From NCBI GenBank assembly GCA_963169245.1, contig CAUJEC010000166.1, forward strand, positions 1-39,684: 39,684 nt of DNA, given 5' to 3'. Of this stretch, positions 15,862 through 23,965 are shown piece after piece (positions within the stretch are counted from its first letter, which is position 1; each line of letters opens with the position of its first letter). The stretch is from Actinomycetota bacterium. Its GTDB lineage: Bacteria; Actinomycetota; Acidimicrobiia; Acidimicrobiales; Microtrichaceae. The position numbers and the translations under genes were made by a program. Below the pieces are notes generated by a model, which saw only the letters and a program-made list of their open reading frames with translations, made no database searches and had not been told where the DNA came from.

Positions 15862-17970
15862 CTACCGACGCGCTGCCGCAACCCTCGCGAGGGCACGCCG
15901 TTCGAATTCACTGTGGGTCTCGACAGTGTCCTTGCGAGGTGCCTCGCTCCATTTCGAGTCGGTCAGGACCCACGCAAGAGAGTCATCCTCCAGATTGACC
16001 GCGAGAATCTCATCGATCCTCGCCGTCAGTGCACGGTCCCGGACAGGGACGACCGCCTCGACTCGGCGATCGAGGTTCCTGGGCATCAGGTCCGCCGAAC
16101 CGATGAGGTGGACCGGCTCCCCCGCTGCAGCACCATTGTCGAAACGGTAGATACGTGAGTGCTCCAGATAACGCCCGACGATGCTGCGCACGGCGATGTT
16201 CTCGGACAGACCCGGAACACCGGGGCGAAGACAACAGATGCCCCTGACGATCAGGTCGATGTGCACGCCGTCGGACGACGCTGCGTAGAGCTCATCGATC
16301 ATCTCGGCATCCACCAGGCTGTTCAGCTTCATGGTGATTCTCCCGCACCCCGGCGGGGCTTGCCTCTCCCTGCGAATCAACTCGACCAGACCGGATCGGA
16401 GTGTGTGCGGAGCGACGAGAAGGCTGTCGTAGTGGACGTCGCGGGCGTACCCGGTGAGGTAGTTGAACATCGCCATCAGGTCCTTGCCCACCTTCTCATC
16501 CGCGGTGAAAAGGCCGATGTCCTCATAGATACGTGCCGTTGTGGGGTTGTAGTTGCCAGTCCCAACGTGGCAGTACGTCCGCGCTCCCTCGGGCTCGTTT
16601 CGCACGACCAGGGTCGTCTTCGTGTGGATCTTCAGGCCGACGAGTCCGTAGACAACGTGCACTCCCGCCTGTTCCAGCCGCTTGGCCCACTCGATGTTGC
16701 GTTCCTCATCAAAGCGAGCCTTCAACTCAACCAACACCGCTACCTGTTTGCCAGCTTCAGCAGCACGAATCAGTGACCCCACGATCGAGGAGTCGCCAGA
16801 TGTCCTGTAGAGGGTCAACTTGATGGCCAACACCTTCGGATCGATGGCCGCCTGGTGAATGAACTCCTCGACAGTCGAGACAAAACCGTCATATGGGTGA
16901 TGGACGAGTAGGTCTCCCTTGCGCAGGACACTGAAGATGTCGAAGGACTCCTCGCCGTCATCAACCCGCAGTCGAGCGGGAGTGACGGGGACGAACGGCG
17001 GATACTTGAGTTCGTCACGACCGATCGAATACACCGCCCAGAGTCCTCCCAGATCCAAGGGCGCATCGTGGCGAACGACATCTGCCGAGTCGAGTTCGAG
17101 TTCGTCGACGAGCAGTCCGAGTATCTCATCAGAGATCTCGTCATCTACCTCGAGCCGAACGGCCTGGCCGAAGCGCCGTCTACGAAGCTCGAGTTCGACA
17201 GCAGCCATCAGGTCGTCGGCCTCCTCGTCGTCGACTGTGAGATCCGCGTTGCGCGTGACCCGGAACGTGGTGCTGCCATGAATCTCCATGCCCGAAAAGA
17301 GAGTGTCTAGGTGGGCACCGATTACATCCTCCAGCGCTACGAAACGCTCTCCGTCGGGCAGGACGACAAACCTGGGAAGCAGGGACGGCACCTTGACACG
17401 AGCGAATCGCGGAGGACCCTCCGCCGGGTCAGCGACGAGCACAGCCAGATTCAGTGAGAGGGTGGAGATATACGGGAATGGATGTCCGGGGTCGACCGCC
17501 AGTGGTGTGAGCACGGGGAAGATGCGCTGTTCGTAGACACCGCTCAACCACTCCCTGTCCTCGTCATCGAGGTCGCGCCATCGGGAATAGCGAATTCCGT
17601 GGGTATCCAGAGAGTTGCGCACCGGACCCATGAAGGTCTCATCCGCCAAGCGGCACAGCTCAGCGGCGCGATTCTGAACAACTCGAAGCTGTTCCGACGG
17701 AGAGAGCCCATCGGCTGTCCGCGATCGAGCACCCACTGCCATCAGGTGCTTGATCGCAGCCACCCGCACCTGGAAGAACTCGTCCAGATTCTGACTGAAG
17801 ATGGCCAGGAACTTGACCCGTTCGAGCAGGGGCGTCGATGGGTCCTGGGCCAGGGCCAGGACACGAGCGTTGAAATCGAGCCATGAGAGCTCGCGATTGA
17901 GATATCGACTCTGGACGTCAGTCGACGTCACGTCGTTCGATTTCGAGGGGATCGCTTCCGTCACACCCAT
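15862..17970 (-). CDS. ppk1: Polyphosphate kinase 1
   Basis: A 702-residue enzyme that reversibly makes polyphosphate from ATP. The N-terminal domain begins SRYLNRELSWLDFNARVLALA, followed by FLAIFSQNLDEFFQVRV and the middle region DIFSVLRKGDLLVHHPYDGF. The two phosphotransfer domains carry the catalytic His in GLKIHTKTTLV (H449 with this start) and the second conserved His in GRYLEHSRIYRF (H604), plus VGTGNYNPTTARIYEDIGLFT and NLDRRVE. ATG 17970 (MGVTEA) is preferred over TTG 17976. It lies 120 bases upstream of pstS on the same strand, fitting phosphate storage alongside uptake. The C-terminus has a 30-residue polar tail. Confidence 0.93.
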   Translation of the reverse strand: MGVTEAIPSKSNDVTSTDVQSRYLNRELSWLDFNARVLALAQDPSTPLLERVKFLAIFSQNLDEFFQVRVAAIKHLMAVGARSRTADGLSPSEQLRVVQNRAAELCRLADETFMGPVRNSLDTHGIRYSRWRDLDDEDREWLSGVYEQRIFPVLTPLAVDPGHPFPYISTLSLNLAVLVADPAEGPPRFARVKVPSLLPRFVVLPDGERFVALEDVIGAHLDTLFSGMEIHGSTTFRVTRNADLTVDDEEADDLMAAVELELRRRRFGQAVRLEVDDEISDEILGLLVDELELDSADVVRHDAPLDLGGLWAVYSIGRDELKYPPFVPVTPARLRVDDGEESFDIFSVLRKGDLLVHHPYDGFVSTVEEFIHQAAIDPKVLAIKLTLYRTSGDSSIVGSLIRAAEAGKQVAVLVELKARFDEERNIEWAKRLEQAGVHVVYGLVGLKIHTKTTLVVRNEPEGARTYCHVGTGNYNPTTARIYEDIGLFTADEKVGKDLMAMFNYLTGYARDVHYDSLLVAPHTLRSGLVELIRRERQAPPGCGRITMKLNSLVDAEMIDELYAASSDGVHIDLIVRGICCLRPGVPGLSENIAVRSIVGRYLEHSRIYRFDNGAAAGEPVHLIGSADLMPRNLDRRVEAVVPVRDRALTARIDEILAVNLEDDSLAWVLTDSKWSEAPRKDTVETHSEFERRALARVAAARR

Positions 17971-18006
17971 GACCAAAGCCTAACGACCCACTGCCGGATA
18001 TGGAGC

Positions 18007-18020
18007 TGAAACCAGTTTCA
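18007..18020. promoter_or_regulatory. LacI-type-looking palindrome TGAAAC-CA-GTTTCA upstream of ppk
   Basis: Six-base arms TGAAAC and GTTTCA are separated by two bases, 37 bases before the ppk start. This is close to the TGAAACCGGTTTCA style of LacI-family operators, except that the centre is CA, not CG. No LacI-family gene is in the window. The 162-base region 17977-18138 also holds a 7-pair hairpin at 18030-18048 and a 12-base perfect palindrome CGCTTGCAAGCG at 18104-18115; the latter could end the upstream gene. Confidence 0.4.
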
Positions 18021-18138
18021 ACAGACGAGGTTGGTCGGGACGGCCAACACTGGTCACGCCCCAATCAACGACTCTTGGACGAACGACTGGCGAATGAAGA
18101 TTGCGCTTGCAAGCGTTGTCTCACAAGCGACGTGTAGG

Positions 18139-18438
18139 TCAGCGGTTGGCTGGATCGGCGTCGCCGAGGTCCCAGTAGACCTCGATGAATTCCCGCTCGG
18201 CATCCCGGTCCACCCTCTCCCGGTTCCGACGGAACTGGGGATCGTGCGGAGGCAGCAGCATCAGCCGGGCATTCACACGTGACCTGAAGCTGTTGACCAG
18301 ATCCGGCTCACCGAACTCCGTACGAAGATCCCAGTGCGGAGCGACCGGTCCCAGATATGTGATCGTCACACCAGCCACGACTGGCTGGCCTTCTTCATCG
18401 TCGAGTTCATCTGGGAATTCTTCGGCTTGGTCGGACAT
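18139..18438 (-). CDS. Conserved-looking hypothetical protein, 99 residues
   Basis: A small acidic soluble protein starting MSDQAEEFPDELDDEEG, followed by a more ordered part: VAGVTITYLGPVAPHWDLRTEFG, VNSFRSRVNARLMLLPPHDPQFRRNRERVDRDAEREFIEVYWDLGD. No transmembrane segment, signal or metal motif is seen. The start at 18438 is chosen at the first Met that gives an acidic N-terminus; 18447 (MGQMSDQ) is equally possible. It lies between htrA and ppk on the same strand, 69 bases after htrA. I do not recognise the family and assign no function. Confidence 0.6.
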   Translation of the reverse strand: MSDQAEEFPDELDDEEGQPVVAGVTITYLGPVAPHWDLRTEFGEPDLVNSFRSRVNARLMLLPPHDPQFRRNRERVDRDAEREFIEVYWDLGDADPANR

Positions 18439-18491
18439 CTGACCCATCTTAACCGCCAACGCACTCCGCGACCCCATGGGAAGGCGCCGTC

Positions 18492-18514
18492 AGCAGTGTC
18501 ACGTCGTCACTGCT
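18492..18514 (-). terminator. Hairpin overlapping the htrA stop codon
   Basis: AGCAGTG (18492-18498) pairs perfectly with CACTGCT (18508-18514) around a nine-base loop. The downstream arm includes the htrA stop codon, and the hairpin lies before the next gene on the strand. No T-run; moderate evidence for termination or 3'-end protection. Confidence 0.45.
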
Positions 18515-19994
18515 CCCCGAGAGTTGCCGTGACCGACTTTGCCACGCCTTCTCGTTCGATCCCGATCTTCACGCTGTCGCCCGGCTTCTTCTCCCCTATC
18601 CGCTTGGTGAGGTCCGATGCATTGCGAATCGGTCGACCGTCGATGGATGTGACGACATCTCCTGCTTGGAGCCCGGCCTCATCGGCACCCGAATCGGTGG
18701 TCACGCGCTGGACGAATGCGCCAGTGGTCGAAGAGATCTTGAACCGACTGATCACCTGATCGTCGAGATAGGCGACATCAAGGGACTCGACGCCGAGCAG
18801 CGGGCGCTTGAGATCGACCTCTCGTCCCGCAGCGACATCATCGATGATCGACCGGATCGAGTCGATTGAGAGCGAGAATCCGATGTTCTGGGCGTCCTGG
18901 AGGATCGCTGTGTTCACCCCGACGACCTGACCCTGCGTATTCACAAGCGGTCCACCGGAGTTACCCGGATTGATCGCAGCGTCGGTCTGGATCAGATCAG
19001 TGAGCAGGTAACCCGTCGGCGACTGGAGCGAGCGACCGAGCGCCGAGACGATCCCAGTGGTCACACTCGGGGTGTCCCCAAGGTTCAGGGCGTTGCCGAT
19101 TGCCACCACGTCGTCACCCACCTGAAGGTCACCGGAACTGCCGAGTTCGGCCGGTACCAGACCGCTGACGTTATTAGCCTTGATGAGGGCGACGTCCCTC
19201 GCCACCACTGCTCCGACAACCTCCGCAGATGCGGACTGACCGTCGATGAACCCGACGTTGATGGTGCTGGCGCCCTCAATCACATGTGCGTTGGTGAGGA
19301 TGAGGCCATCCTTGTTGATGATGACGCCAGTTCCTGCCGCCTCACCCTGTCGGGTACCGGTGTGGATGGACACGACTGAGGGCCCGACCTTGTCGAGGAT
19401 GGAGCGGATGTCGAGCGACTTCCCTGAGATGGAGGCGCTCGGTCGAGAGCGTTCGGCAGTGTTGACCACCTGAGCTACGGGGGTCTGGGACGAGTTGTTC
19501 CAGAGTCCTGCGCCAACGAGAAACCCGGCGACGATTGCGCCAACAAGTGCTCCAACTATGGCTGATCGAATATTCCCCGAGCCTCCGGAACGGCTCGACT
19601 TGGCCCCTTTTGGCGCCACTTTCGGTGTGCCGAAGTCCGGTGGCCCAGTAGGAAGGCCGTTCTGGCCGGCTGTTATCGCCCATGGCTGCTGTGCAGTGGG
19701 TGCATGCTGGTCCCCTGACTGAGCGTTGGCTGCAGGGATCTGGGTTGTGGGTGGACCTCCCCACCAACTGGGCTGGCTCGGTGCTGACGGGCTCTGGGCT
19801 CCCGCGTGGGCGGCCGACTGACCGAGTCCCGAGGTTGGGAGTCCTCCAAATGGTTGACCGGATGGCTGCCCTGATAGGTCGGGAGGGCTTGTTGGGGGTC
19901 CAGCGACCTGCCCGGGAGTCGGGGGTCCCGGAACTCTCCACTGTGTCGATCCACCGGAGTATGGAGGGGGCTGCTGCGGGTTCTCGTTCGCCAT
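18507..19994 (-). CDS. htrA: Membrane-anchored HtrA/DegP-type serine protease with PDZ domain
   Basis: A 495-residue envelope protease. It has about 140 residues of Pro/Gln/Gly/Ser-rich cytoplasmic N-terminus, then one transmembrane helix (about 143-164, SAIVGALVGAIVAGFLVGAGL). The trypsin-like domain carries the triad H237 (LTNAHVIEG), D267 (VARDVALIKA) and S346 (NPGNSGGPL). A C-terminal PDZ domain (about 400-490) includes SGADEAGLQAGDVVTSIDGRPI. The arrangement matches actinobacterial PepD/HtrA proteins that handle misfolded envelope proteins. ATG 19994 (MANENPQQ) is preferred; ATG 20012 would add six residues. No regulator gene adjoins it. Confidence 0.92.
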   Translation of the reverse strand: MANENPQQPPPYSGGSTQWRVPGPPTPGQVAGPPTSPPDLSGQPSGQPFGGLPTSGLGQSAAHAGAQSPSAPSQPSWWGGPPTTQIPAANAQSGDQHAPTAQQPWAITAGQNGLPTGPPDFGTPKVAPKGAKSSRSGGSGNIRSAIVGALVGAIVAGFLVGAGLWNNSSQTPVAQVVNTAERSRPSASISGKSLDIRSILDKVGPSVVSIHTGTRQGEAAGTGVIINKDGLILTNAHVIEGASTINVGFIDGQSASAEVVGAVVARDVALIKANNVSGLVPAELGSSGDLQVGDDVVAIGNALNLGDTPSVTTGIVSALGRSLQSPTGYLLTDLIQTDAAINPGNSGGPLVNTQGQVVGVNTAILQDAQNIGFSLSIDSIRSIIDDVAAGREVDLKRPLLGVESLDVAYLDDQVISRFKISSTTGAFVQRVTTDSGADEAGLQAGDVVTSIDGRPIRNASDLTKRIGEKKPGDSVKIGIEREGVAKSVTATLGEQ

Positions 19995-20223
19995 CCCACA
20001 AATATGGGCCATGAATGAGCTGACCGCGAGCAGTTACCGGACATTTCTGAAGGCTGTTCTCAGACCTCGATAAGAGTCGCCTCACGATTCAAGAGACAGG
20101 TCCGCAACTTGGGGCGTCGGAACCGCGACGTCGAAGGCCGTTTTGCCATCGCGCCTTGAGCCGCCTCTCAGGGCCCGAAATTATTTGGAACAAATACCTG
20201 CCCTACAGCGTCACAATCTATGT

Positions 20224-20493
20224 ATGAAGGCTGAAGTGCTAGACACCAACTGGATGGCAGCAGGTAATTGCGCAAACAAGTCCCCGGACTTCTTCTTCCC
20301 TTCTGATGGGGTCGGAGTGGAGTTGGCTCGTCAGGTGTGCGAAACCTGCCCTGTCAAGATGCAATGCTTGGAGTACGCGCTCGCCAACCGAATTGATCAC
20401 GGCGTGTGGGGTGGCACCTCCGAGCGTGAACGGCGCCGCATCCTCAAGCGACGTGGCGCCGAGAGGCGAGCTGCTGCTCAAGCCGTCTCATAG
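20224..20493 (+). CDS. WhiB-family iron-sulfur transcription factor (first copy)
   Basis: An 89-residue protein with the WhiB four-Cys set C16, C39, C42 and C48 (C-x22-C-x2-C-x5-C), which binds a [4Fe-4S] cluster. The GVWGG turn (60-64) comes next, then a basic tail ERERRRILKRRGAERRAAA for DNA contact. The ATG at 20224 is used because the open frame upstream encodes a non-WhiB Arg-rich stretch. No good Shine-Dalgarno is visible, so the transcript may be leaderless. The 229-base region 19995-20223 before it, shared divergently with htrA, shows no repeat or promoter I can defend. The subtype is not assigned. Confidence 0.88.
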   Translation: MKAEVLDTNWMAAGNCANKSPDFFFPSDGVGVELARQVCETCPVKMQCLEYALANRIDHGVWGGTSERERRRILKRRGAERRAAAQAVS

Positions 20494-20637
20494 GTCCCCG
20501 CTAGGTTCCCCGCTCGATTAGGTGACAGAGCCCGTAGGTAACAGCACCCGGTCCCGCCCAAGGATCAGGCTGCCCGCCGCCCTTGAGTCCTTGGCAAACG
20601 CGTCTGGCCCGCTGAAGGGTCTGGTCGGAAGAGGCGC

Positions 20638-20826
20638 TCAGGCTTCGTCGGTGGACTTGTCGACCGTCTGCTTCTCCTTGGCCTCCTCGGCCTTCGACTC
20701 AGCAAGTCCCTTCTTGAACTCCTTTTGAGCCGTACCGAGGTTCCTTGCGATCTTCGGGAGTTGCGAACCTCCGAAGACCACCAGGGCGATTAGCACTATG
20801 ATCATCCACTCGTTACCGCTGGGCAT
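20638..20826 (-). CDS. tatA: Sec-independent (twin-arginine) translocase subunit TatA
   Basis: A 62-residue protein, MPSGNEWMIIVLIALVVFGGSQLPKIARNLG: a short N-terminus, one hydrophobic helix, the conserved FGGSQLP hinge and an amphipathic helix (KIARNLGTAQKEFKKGL), then a charged tail. This is the pore-forming TatA/E type. The start at 20826 gives the correct family length. TatB and TatC are not in the window. The NirK-like protein at 36300-37418 carries a Tat-type signal, so a Tat system is consistent with the gene content. The gap 20494-20637 before it shows nothing clear apart from a short repeated CCCCGCT. Confidence 0.9.
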   Translation of the reverse strand: MPSGNEWMIIVLIALVVFGGSQLPKIARNLGTAQKEFKKGLAESKAEEAKEKQTVDKSTDEA

Positions 20827-20844
20827 GCCACAAGGATACCCCGT

Positions 20845-21558
20845 ATGTACCCGAGCACCGATCGCGGGCATGAAAGATGTGACGAATCCCCAGTCGCTTC
20901 CGAAAGCGACGACCTGAACGTTTCCGGACTTCGCGGCCGAATGAGAGCTGCCAGAGGCAGTATCTCAGGTCCGGATAGGACGCTCGCTGAGCAGAGCGTC
21001 ACAGAACGACTCCTCGGGCTGCTCGACGACAACAACGGCGACAGGGACGCCCACGATGGCCGTCGAATTGCCCTCTATCAGCCCTTCGATGGCGAGGTGT
21101 CGACAAAAGGCATGGTCGAAGTCCTGTTGGCGCATGGGTGGTCGATCTGGTTCCCCGTAATTGGGCCGGGCGCAACGATGACGTTCGCTTCCTGGTCAGA
21201 GGGCCAACCGTTCGCACACAATCGGTTCGGAATTGCCGAACCAGTAACGGATGACCCGCCGCCCGGAGCGCGACCACCTTTCGCTGAGGAACTGTTCGCT
21301 AGGGAACTGGATGTGATCGTCGTTCCATGCGTCGCCCTTGACGGCGCTGGCAATCGGCTGGGAATGGGAGCGGGTTACTACGACAGGGCATTCTCGTCCA
21401 TCGACCCGATCCAGCGGGCCAACGGTAGGCCATGGCTGATCGGGGTCGCCTTCGAGGCGCAACTCGTCGACGCCCTCGTGCCCGACGAGTGGGATGTTCC
21501 CATGGATGTGGTGGTCACCGAGAACCGGACCATCATTCACACACCCAAGTGCTTCTGA
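20845..21558 (+). CDS. 5-formyltetrahydrofolate cyclo-ligase family protein
   Basis: A 237-residue enzyme that converts 5-formyl-THF to 5,10-methenyl-THF with ATP. Family marks: LRGRMRAARGSISGPDR near the N-terminus, RIALYQPFDGEVSTKGMVEVLLAHGWSIWFPVI, LDVIVVPCVALDGAGNRLGMGAGYYDRAF with the nucleotide loop around residues 170-182, and LIGVAFEAQLVDALVPDEWDVPMDVVVTE at the end. ATG 20845 is needed to keep LRGRMRAAR; ATG 20941 would lose part of it. The gene starts only 18 bases from the divergent tatA start, so its promoter must overlap tatA or the transcript is leaderless. Confidence 0.88.
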   Translation: MYPSTDRGHERCDESPVASESDDLNVSGLRGRMRAARGSISGPDRTLAEQSVTERLLGLLDDNNGDRDAHDGRRIALYQPFDGEVSTKGMVEVLLAHGWSIWFPVIGPGATMTFASWSEGQPFAHNRFGIAEPVTDDPPPGARPPFAEELFARELDVIVVPCVALDGAGNRLGMGAGYYDRAFSSIDPIQRANGRPWLIGVAFEAQLVDALVPDEWDVPMDVVVTENRTIIHTPKCF

Positions 21559-21610
21559 CACCCCGAGTGGCGATGCAGCGCTTCAAGCGAGCCTCGGTCC
21601 TACATCGGCT

Positions 21611-21625
21611 CCGACCTCAAGTCGG
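21611..21625. terminator. Small hairpin between converging genes
   Basis: CCGAC and GTCGG flank the loop CTCAA in the 76-base gap between the converging cyclo-ligase and whiB genes. Short but perfect; no T-run. Confidence 0.35.
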
Positions 21626-21634
21626 CCATCTACC

Positions 21635-21925
21635 TCAGGCTGAGCGGGGCTTGGGCTCGCCGAGTTGAGCCGCAGCGCGGGCCAGGGACCGCTGACGCCG
21701 AATCCGGCGGCGTTCACGCTCGCTCAGTCCACCCCAGATTCCGAACTTCTCGCCATTCGCGAGCGCATACTCAAGACATTCCTCTCGCACGACACATCCC
21801 TGACAGACAGCCTTGGCCTCCTTGGTCGAGGCCCCACGTTCAGGGAAGAACAGATCCGGGTCGACTCCGAGACAATTGGCTGACAGTTGCCATCCCTCTG
21901 GTTCGATCATGTCTGCATTCACCAT
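21635..21925 (-). CDS. WhiB-family iron-sulfur transcription factor (second copy, WhiB2/WhmD-like)
   Basis: A 96-residue protein with C18, C41, C44 and C50 (C-x22-C-x2-C-x5-C), LFFPERGASTKEAKAVCQGC, CLEYALANGEKFGIWGGLSERERRRIRRQR and a short basic tail. The LFFPERGAST-KEAK region and GIWGG loop look most like WhiB2/WhmD, the developmental and cell-division type, but this is a family-level impression. It is monocistronic, with an AT-rich dyad 88 bases upstream of the start. Confidence 0.88.
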   Translation of the reverse strand: MVNADMIEPEGWQLSANCLGVDPDLFFPERGASTKEAKAVCQGCVVREECLEYALANGEKFGIWGGLSERERRRIRRQRSLARAAAQLGEPKPRSA

Positions 21926-22012
21926 TGCGTCTCCCGAGTCACCCCCGCTCCCACCGTTGGACTGATCCGGTCCCCCCGGCCAAACGGCGGACCAACCTCA
22001 GATGGAAGACGT

Positions 22013-22036
22013 TGTAATTACATGAACGTAATTACA
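22013..22036. promoter_or_regulatory. 24-bp dyad TGTAATTAC-N6-GTAATTACA upstream of the second whiB
   Basis: Perfect nine-base arms (22013-22021 and 22028-22036) are separated by ATGAAC. The element is strikingly AT-rich for this genome. It lies 88-111 bases upstream of the whiB start and about 40 bases beyond the end of the flavin oxidoreductase gene, so it most likely acts on whiB. The form suggests a dimeric repressor or activator site; the binder is unknown. Confidence 0.55.
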
Positions 22037-22074
22037 CATGTTGATCCCTACAAGGTGCTATTGCAAGAGTTTTT

Positions 22075-23352
22075 TCACTTCGACCGACGATTTGTCATCG
22101 ACGAGTGGTACCGATCGGGCACCTGATCCCCAGGCCACGGGTCACTGATCGGACAATGTGTGCCCGTGTAGATCGTTGTCATACACAGATTGCAGTGGAT
22201 GCACCCGGACTCAGAGCCCTTCCCGGTCCGATAGGCATCAATCAGGAACGGGTCGTGCAGCAGCGCCCTGCCCATGGCAACGAAGTCGAAACCCTCGGCA
22301 ATCGCCGCCTCAGCAGTCTCCAGATCACTGACTCCCCCCATGAGAATCAGAGGCAGATCAAGGGCTTCGCGGAAGCGTCGGGCCATCTCAGCGAAGTACG
22401 CCTCCTCATACGGATAGGTCTTGAGGAACTTGTCCCCCACCATCCGGAAACCCCCTCGCAGATACCAGGGAAGGGTTTCGACGAACTCCTTCACAGGTGG
22501 ATCACCCTTGAAGTAGAACATCGGATTCATGAGGGAACTGCCGGCGGTCAGTTCGATGGCGTCGACAAGGTCCTCATCCTGTAGCCACTTTGCGACCTGG
22601 AGCGAATCCTCGATATTAAGTCCACCCCTGTACCCGTCAACCATGTTGAGCTTGGCCGTCACAGCGACATCCCGTCCGGCCGCCGACCTGACCGCCCTCA
22701 TCACCTCCAGAGTGAATCTGGCCCGGTTCTCGATCGAGCCGCCGTACGCGTCGGAACGCCTGTTGAGCTTGGGGCTGAGGAACGAACTGAGCAGATAGTT
22801 GTGACCCACATGAACCTCGAGCGCGTCGAACCCTGCCTGAACGCACAGCCCAGTTGCTCGCTCGTAGTCTGCGATCACCCGTGCAATGTCCCCAGCATCC
22901 GCAGCCTTGGCGAATCTGAGTCCGAGAGGATTGAACATCCGACCTGGAGCCAGCGACTTCGCTCCGTTGGATGAGGCGTTGGCGACCGGTCCCGCATGAC
23001 CCAACTGGGTGGATATGAGCGCCCCCTCCCCATGGACAGCGTCGGCCAGGGCTCTGAGGTCACCGAGAGCTTCGGTCCGCGCCATCAGACAATCCCTATG
23101 TGTTCGACCCTCCGAGGCAACCGCCATGTAAGCGACCGTCGTCATGGCGACACCCCCCTCAGCCATCTCGCGGTGAAACTCGATAAGTTCGTCAGTGACG
23201 CGACCGTAGGGGCTCACACCCTCGAAAGTGGCGGCCTTGATGAAGCGGTTCCTAAGGGTGAGCTTTCCGAGTCGGGCTGGCTCAAAGAGCGATCGCTTGC
23301 CGGTTTGATCCACCGCTACTTCTGTGACGCCATCGTCAGGGGTATTCGCCAT
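22075..23352 (-). CDS. Old Yellow Enzyme / NADH:flavin oxidoreductase family protein
   Basis: A 425-residue FMN-dependent TIM-barrel reductase. FEPARLGKLTLRNRFIKAATFEG opens the barrel. GALISTQLGHAG and FDALEVHVGHNYLLSSFLSPKLNRRSDAYGGSIENRARF are the classic OYE segments with the His/Asn substrate pair region (HVGHNYL). LILMGGVSDLETAEAAI and DFVAMGRALLHDP hold the FMN phosphate. A Cys cluster near the end, CIHCNLC followed ten residues later by C, resembles the iron-sulfur motif of dienoyl-CoA-reductase-like members, although the C-terminal FAD/NADH domains of those enzymes are absent. The start at 23352 (MANTPDDG) is preferred over 23385. It is divergent from a PAS protein gene. The substrate is not known. 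Confidence 0.88.
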   Translation of the reverse strand: MANTPDDGVTEVAVDQTGKRSLFEPARLGKLTLRNRFIKAATFEGVSPYGRVTDELIEFHREMAEGGVAMTTVAYMAVASEGRTHRDCLMARTEALGDLRALADAVHGEGALISTQLGHAGPVANASSNGAKSLAPGRMFNPLGLRFAKAADAGDIARVIADYERATGLCVQAGFDALEVHVGHNYLLSSFLSPKLNRRSDAYGGSIENRARFTLEVMRAVRSAAGRDVAVTAKLNMVDGYRGGLNIEDSLQVAKWLQDEDLVDAIELTAGSSLMNPMFYFKGDPPVKEFVETLPWYLRGGFRMVGDKFLKTYPYEEAYFAEMARRFREALDLPLILMGGVSDLETAEAAIAEGFDFVAMGRALLHDPFLIDAYRTGKGSESGCIHCNLCMTTIYTGTHCPISDPWPGDQVPDRYHSSMTNRRSK

Positions 23353-23461
23353 TGCGACATTCTTGCATCCTGCAGGAACCTGCACGACCCGCTTCGTCTG
23401 ACCCTGTTTCAGGACCGCTGCGAGAGGGAACCACTAGACCGACAATGACCTGGAGGATGGA

Positions 23462-23956
23462 ATGACCGAGACCGATCACGAAGGTGGAGACCCCGCCTGC
23501 TGGGGACATCTTCATGACACCGAGATCGAGGCGCCCTCCGATACCACCCTCGCCGAACTCATGCGCAACCTTGCGGACGCAGTCATAGTCTGCGACGCGG
23601 ATGGAAGGATCACCTTCTGGAACTCCGCGGCCACAAGGATCTTCGGTTGGAACGAGGATCAGGCGCTCGGAGAGTCGCTCGACATCATCATTCCCGAACG
23701 TCTTCGCAAGCGTCATTGGGATGGCTATTACGGGACCATGAGAACAGGGCTCACCTCATATGGGGACCGACTCCTGGAGGTCCCAGCGCTGAACAGCAAG
23801 GGCGAGACGTTCTCAATCGCGTTCACCGTCTCGCTGCTGCGCATCGAAGGGAGCGACCGCCTCGCCGGCATCGCGGCGGTGATCCGTGATGACACAGCAC
23901 GTCGGGCCGAGCTCAAGGAGTTGAGAGCCGCCGCACGGGGCGCGACCCAGGCCTGA
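23462..23956 (+). CDS. Stand-alone PAS-domain protein
   Basis: A 164-residue soluble protein with one PAS domain and no visible output domain. About 35 polar residues precede LAELMRNLADAVIVCDADGRITFWNSAATRIFGWNEDQALGE, followed by RKRHWDGYYGTMRTGLTSYG and an S2-like end, KGETFSIAFTVSLLRIE, RLAGIAAVIRDDTARRAELKELR. No HxxN or LOV Cys (NCRFLQ) is seen, so flavin-adduct or typical heme chemistry cannot be claimed. GGAGG lies just before the ATG. It is divergent from the Old Yellow Enzyme gene, with 109 bases between starts, and ends in a strong terminator. Confidence 0.85.
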   Translation: MTETDHEGGDPACWGHLHDTEIEAPSDTTLAELMRNLADAVIVCDADGRITFWNSAATRIFGWNEDQALGESLDIIIPERLRKRHWDGYYGTMRTGLTSYGDRLLEVPALNSKGETFSIAFTVSLLRIEGSDRLAGIAAVIRDDTARRAELKELRAAARGATQA

Positions 23957-23965
23957 GGGCGACCA

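Noticed and set aside
17977-18138. Riboswitch upstream of ppk
   Set aside because: Several dyads exist but none matches a riboswitch core I know, and the hairpins do not form a terminator/antiterminator pair next to ppk.
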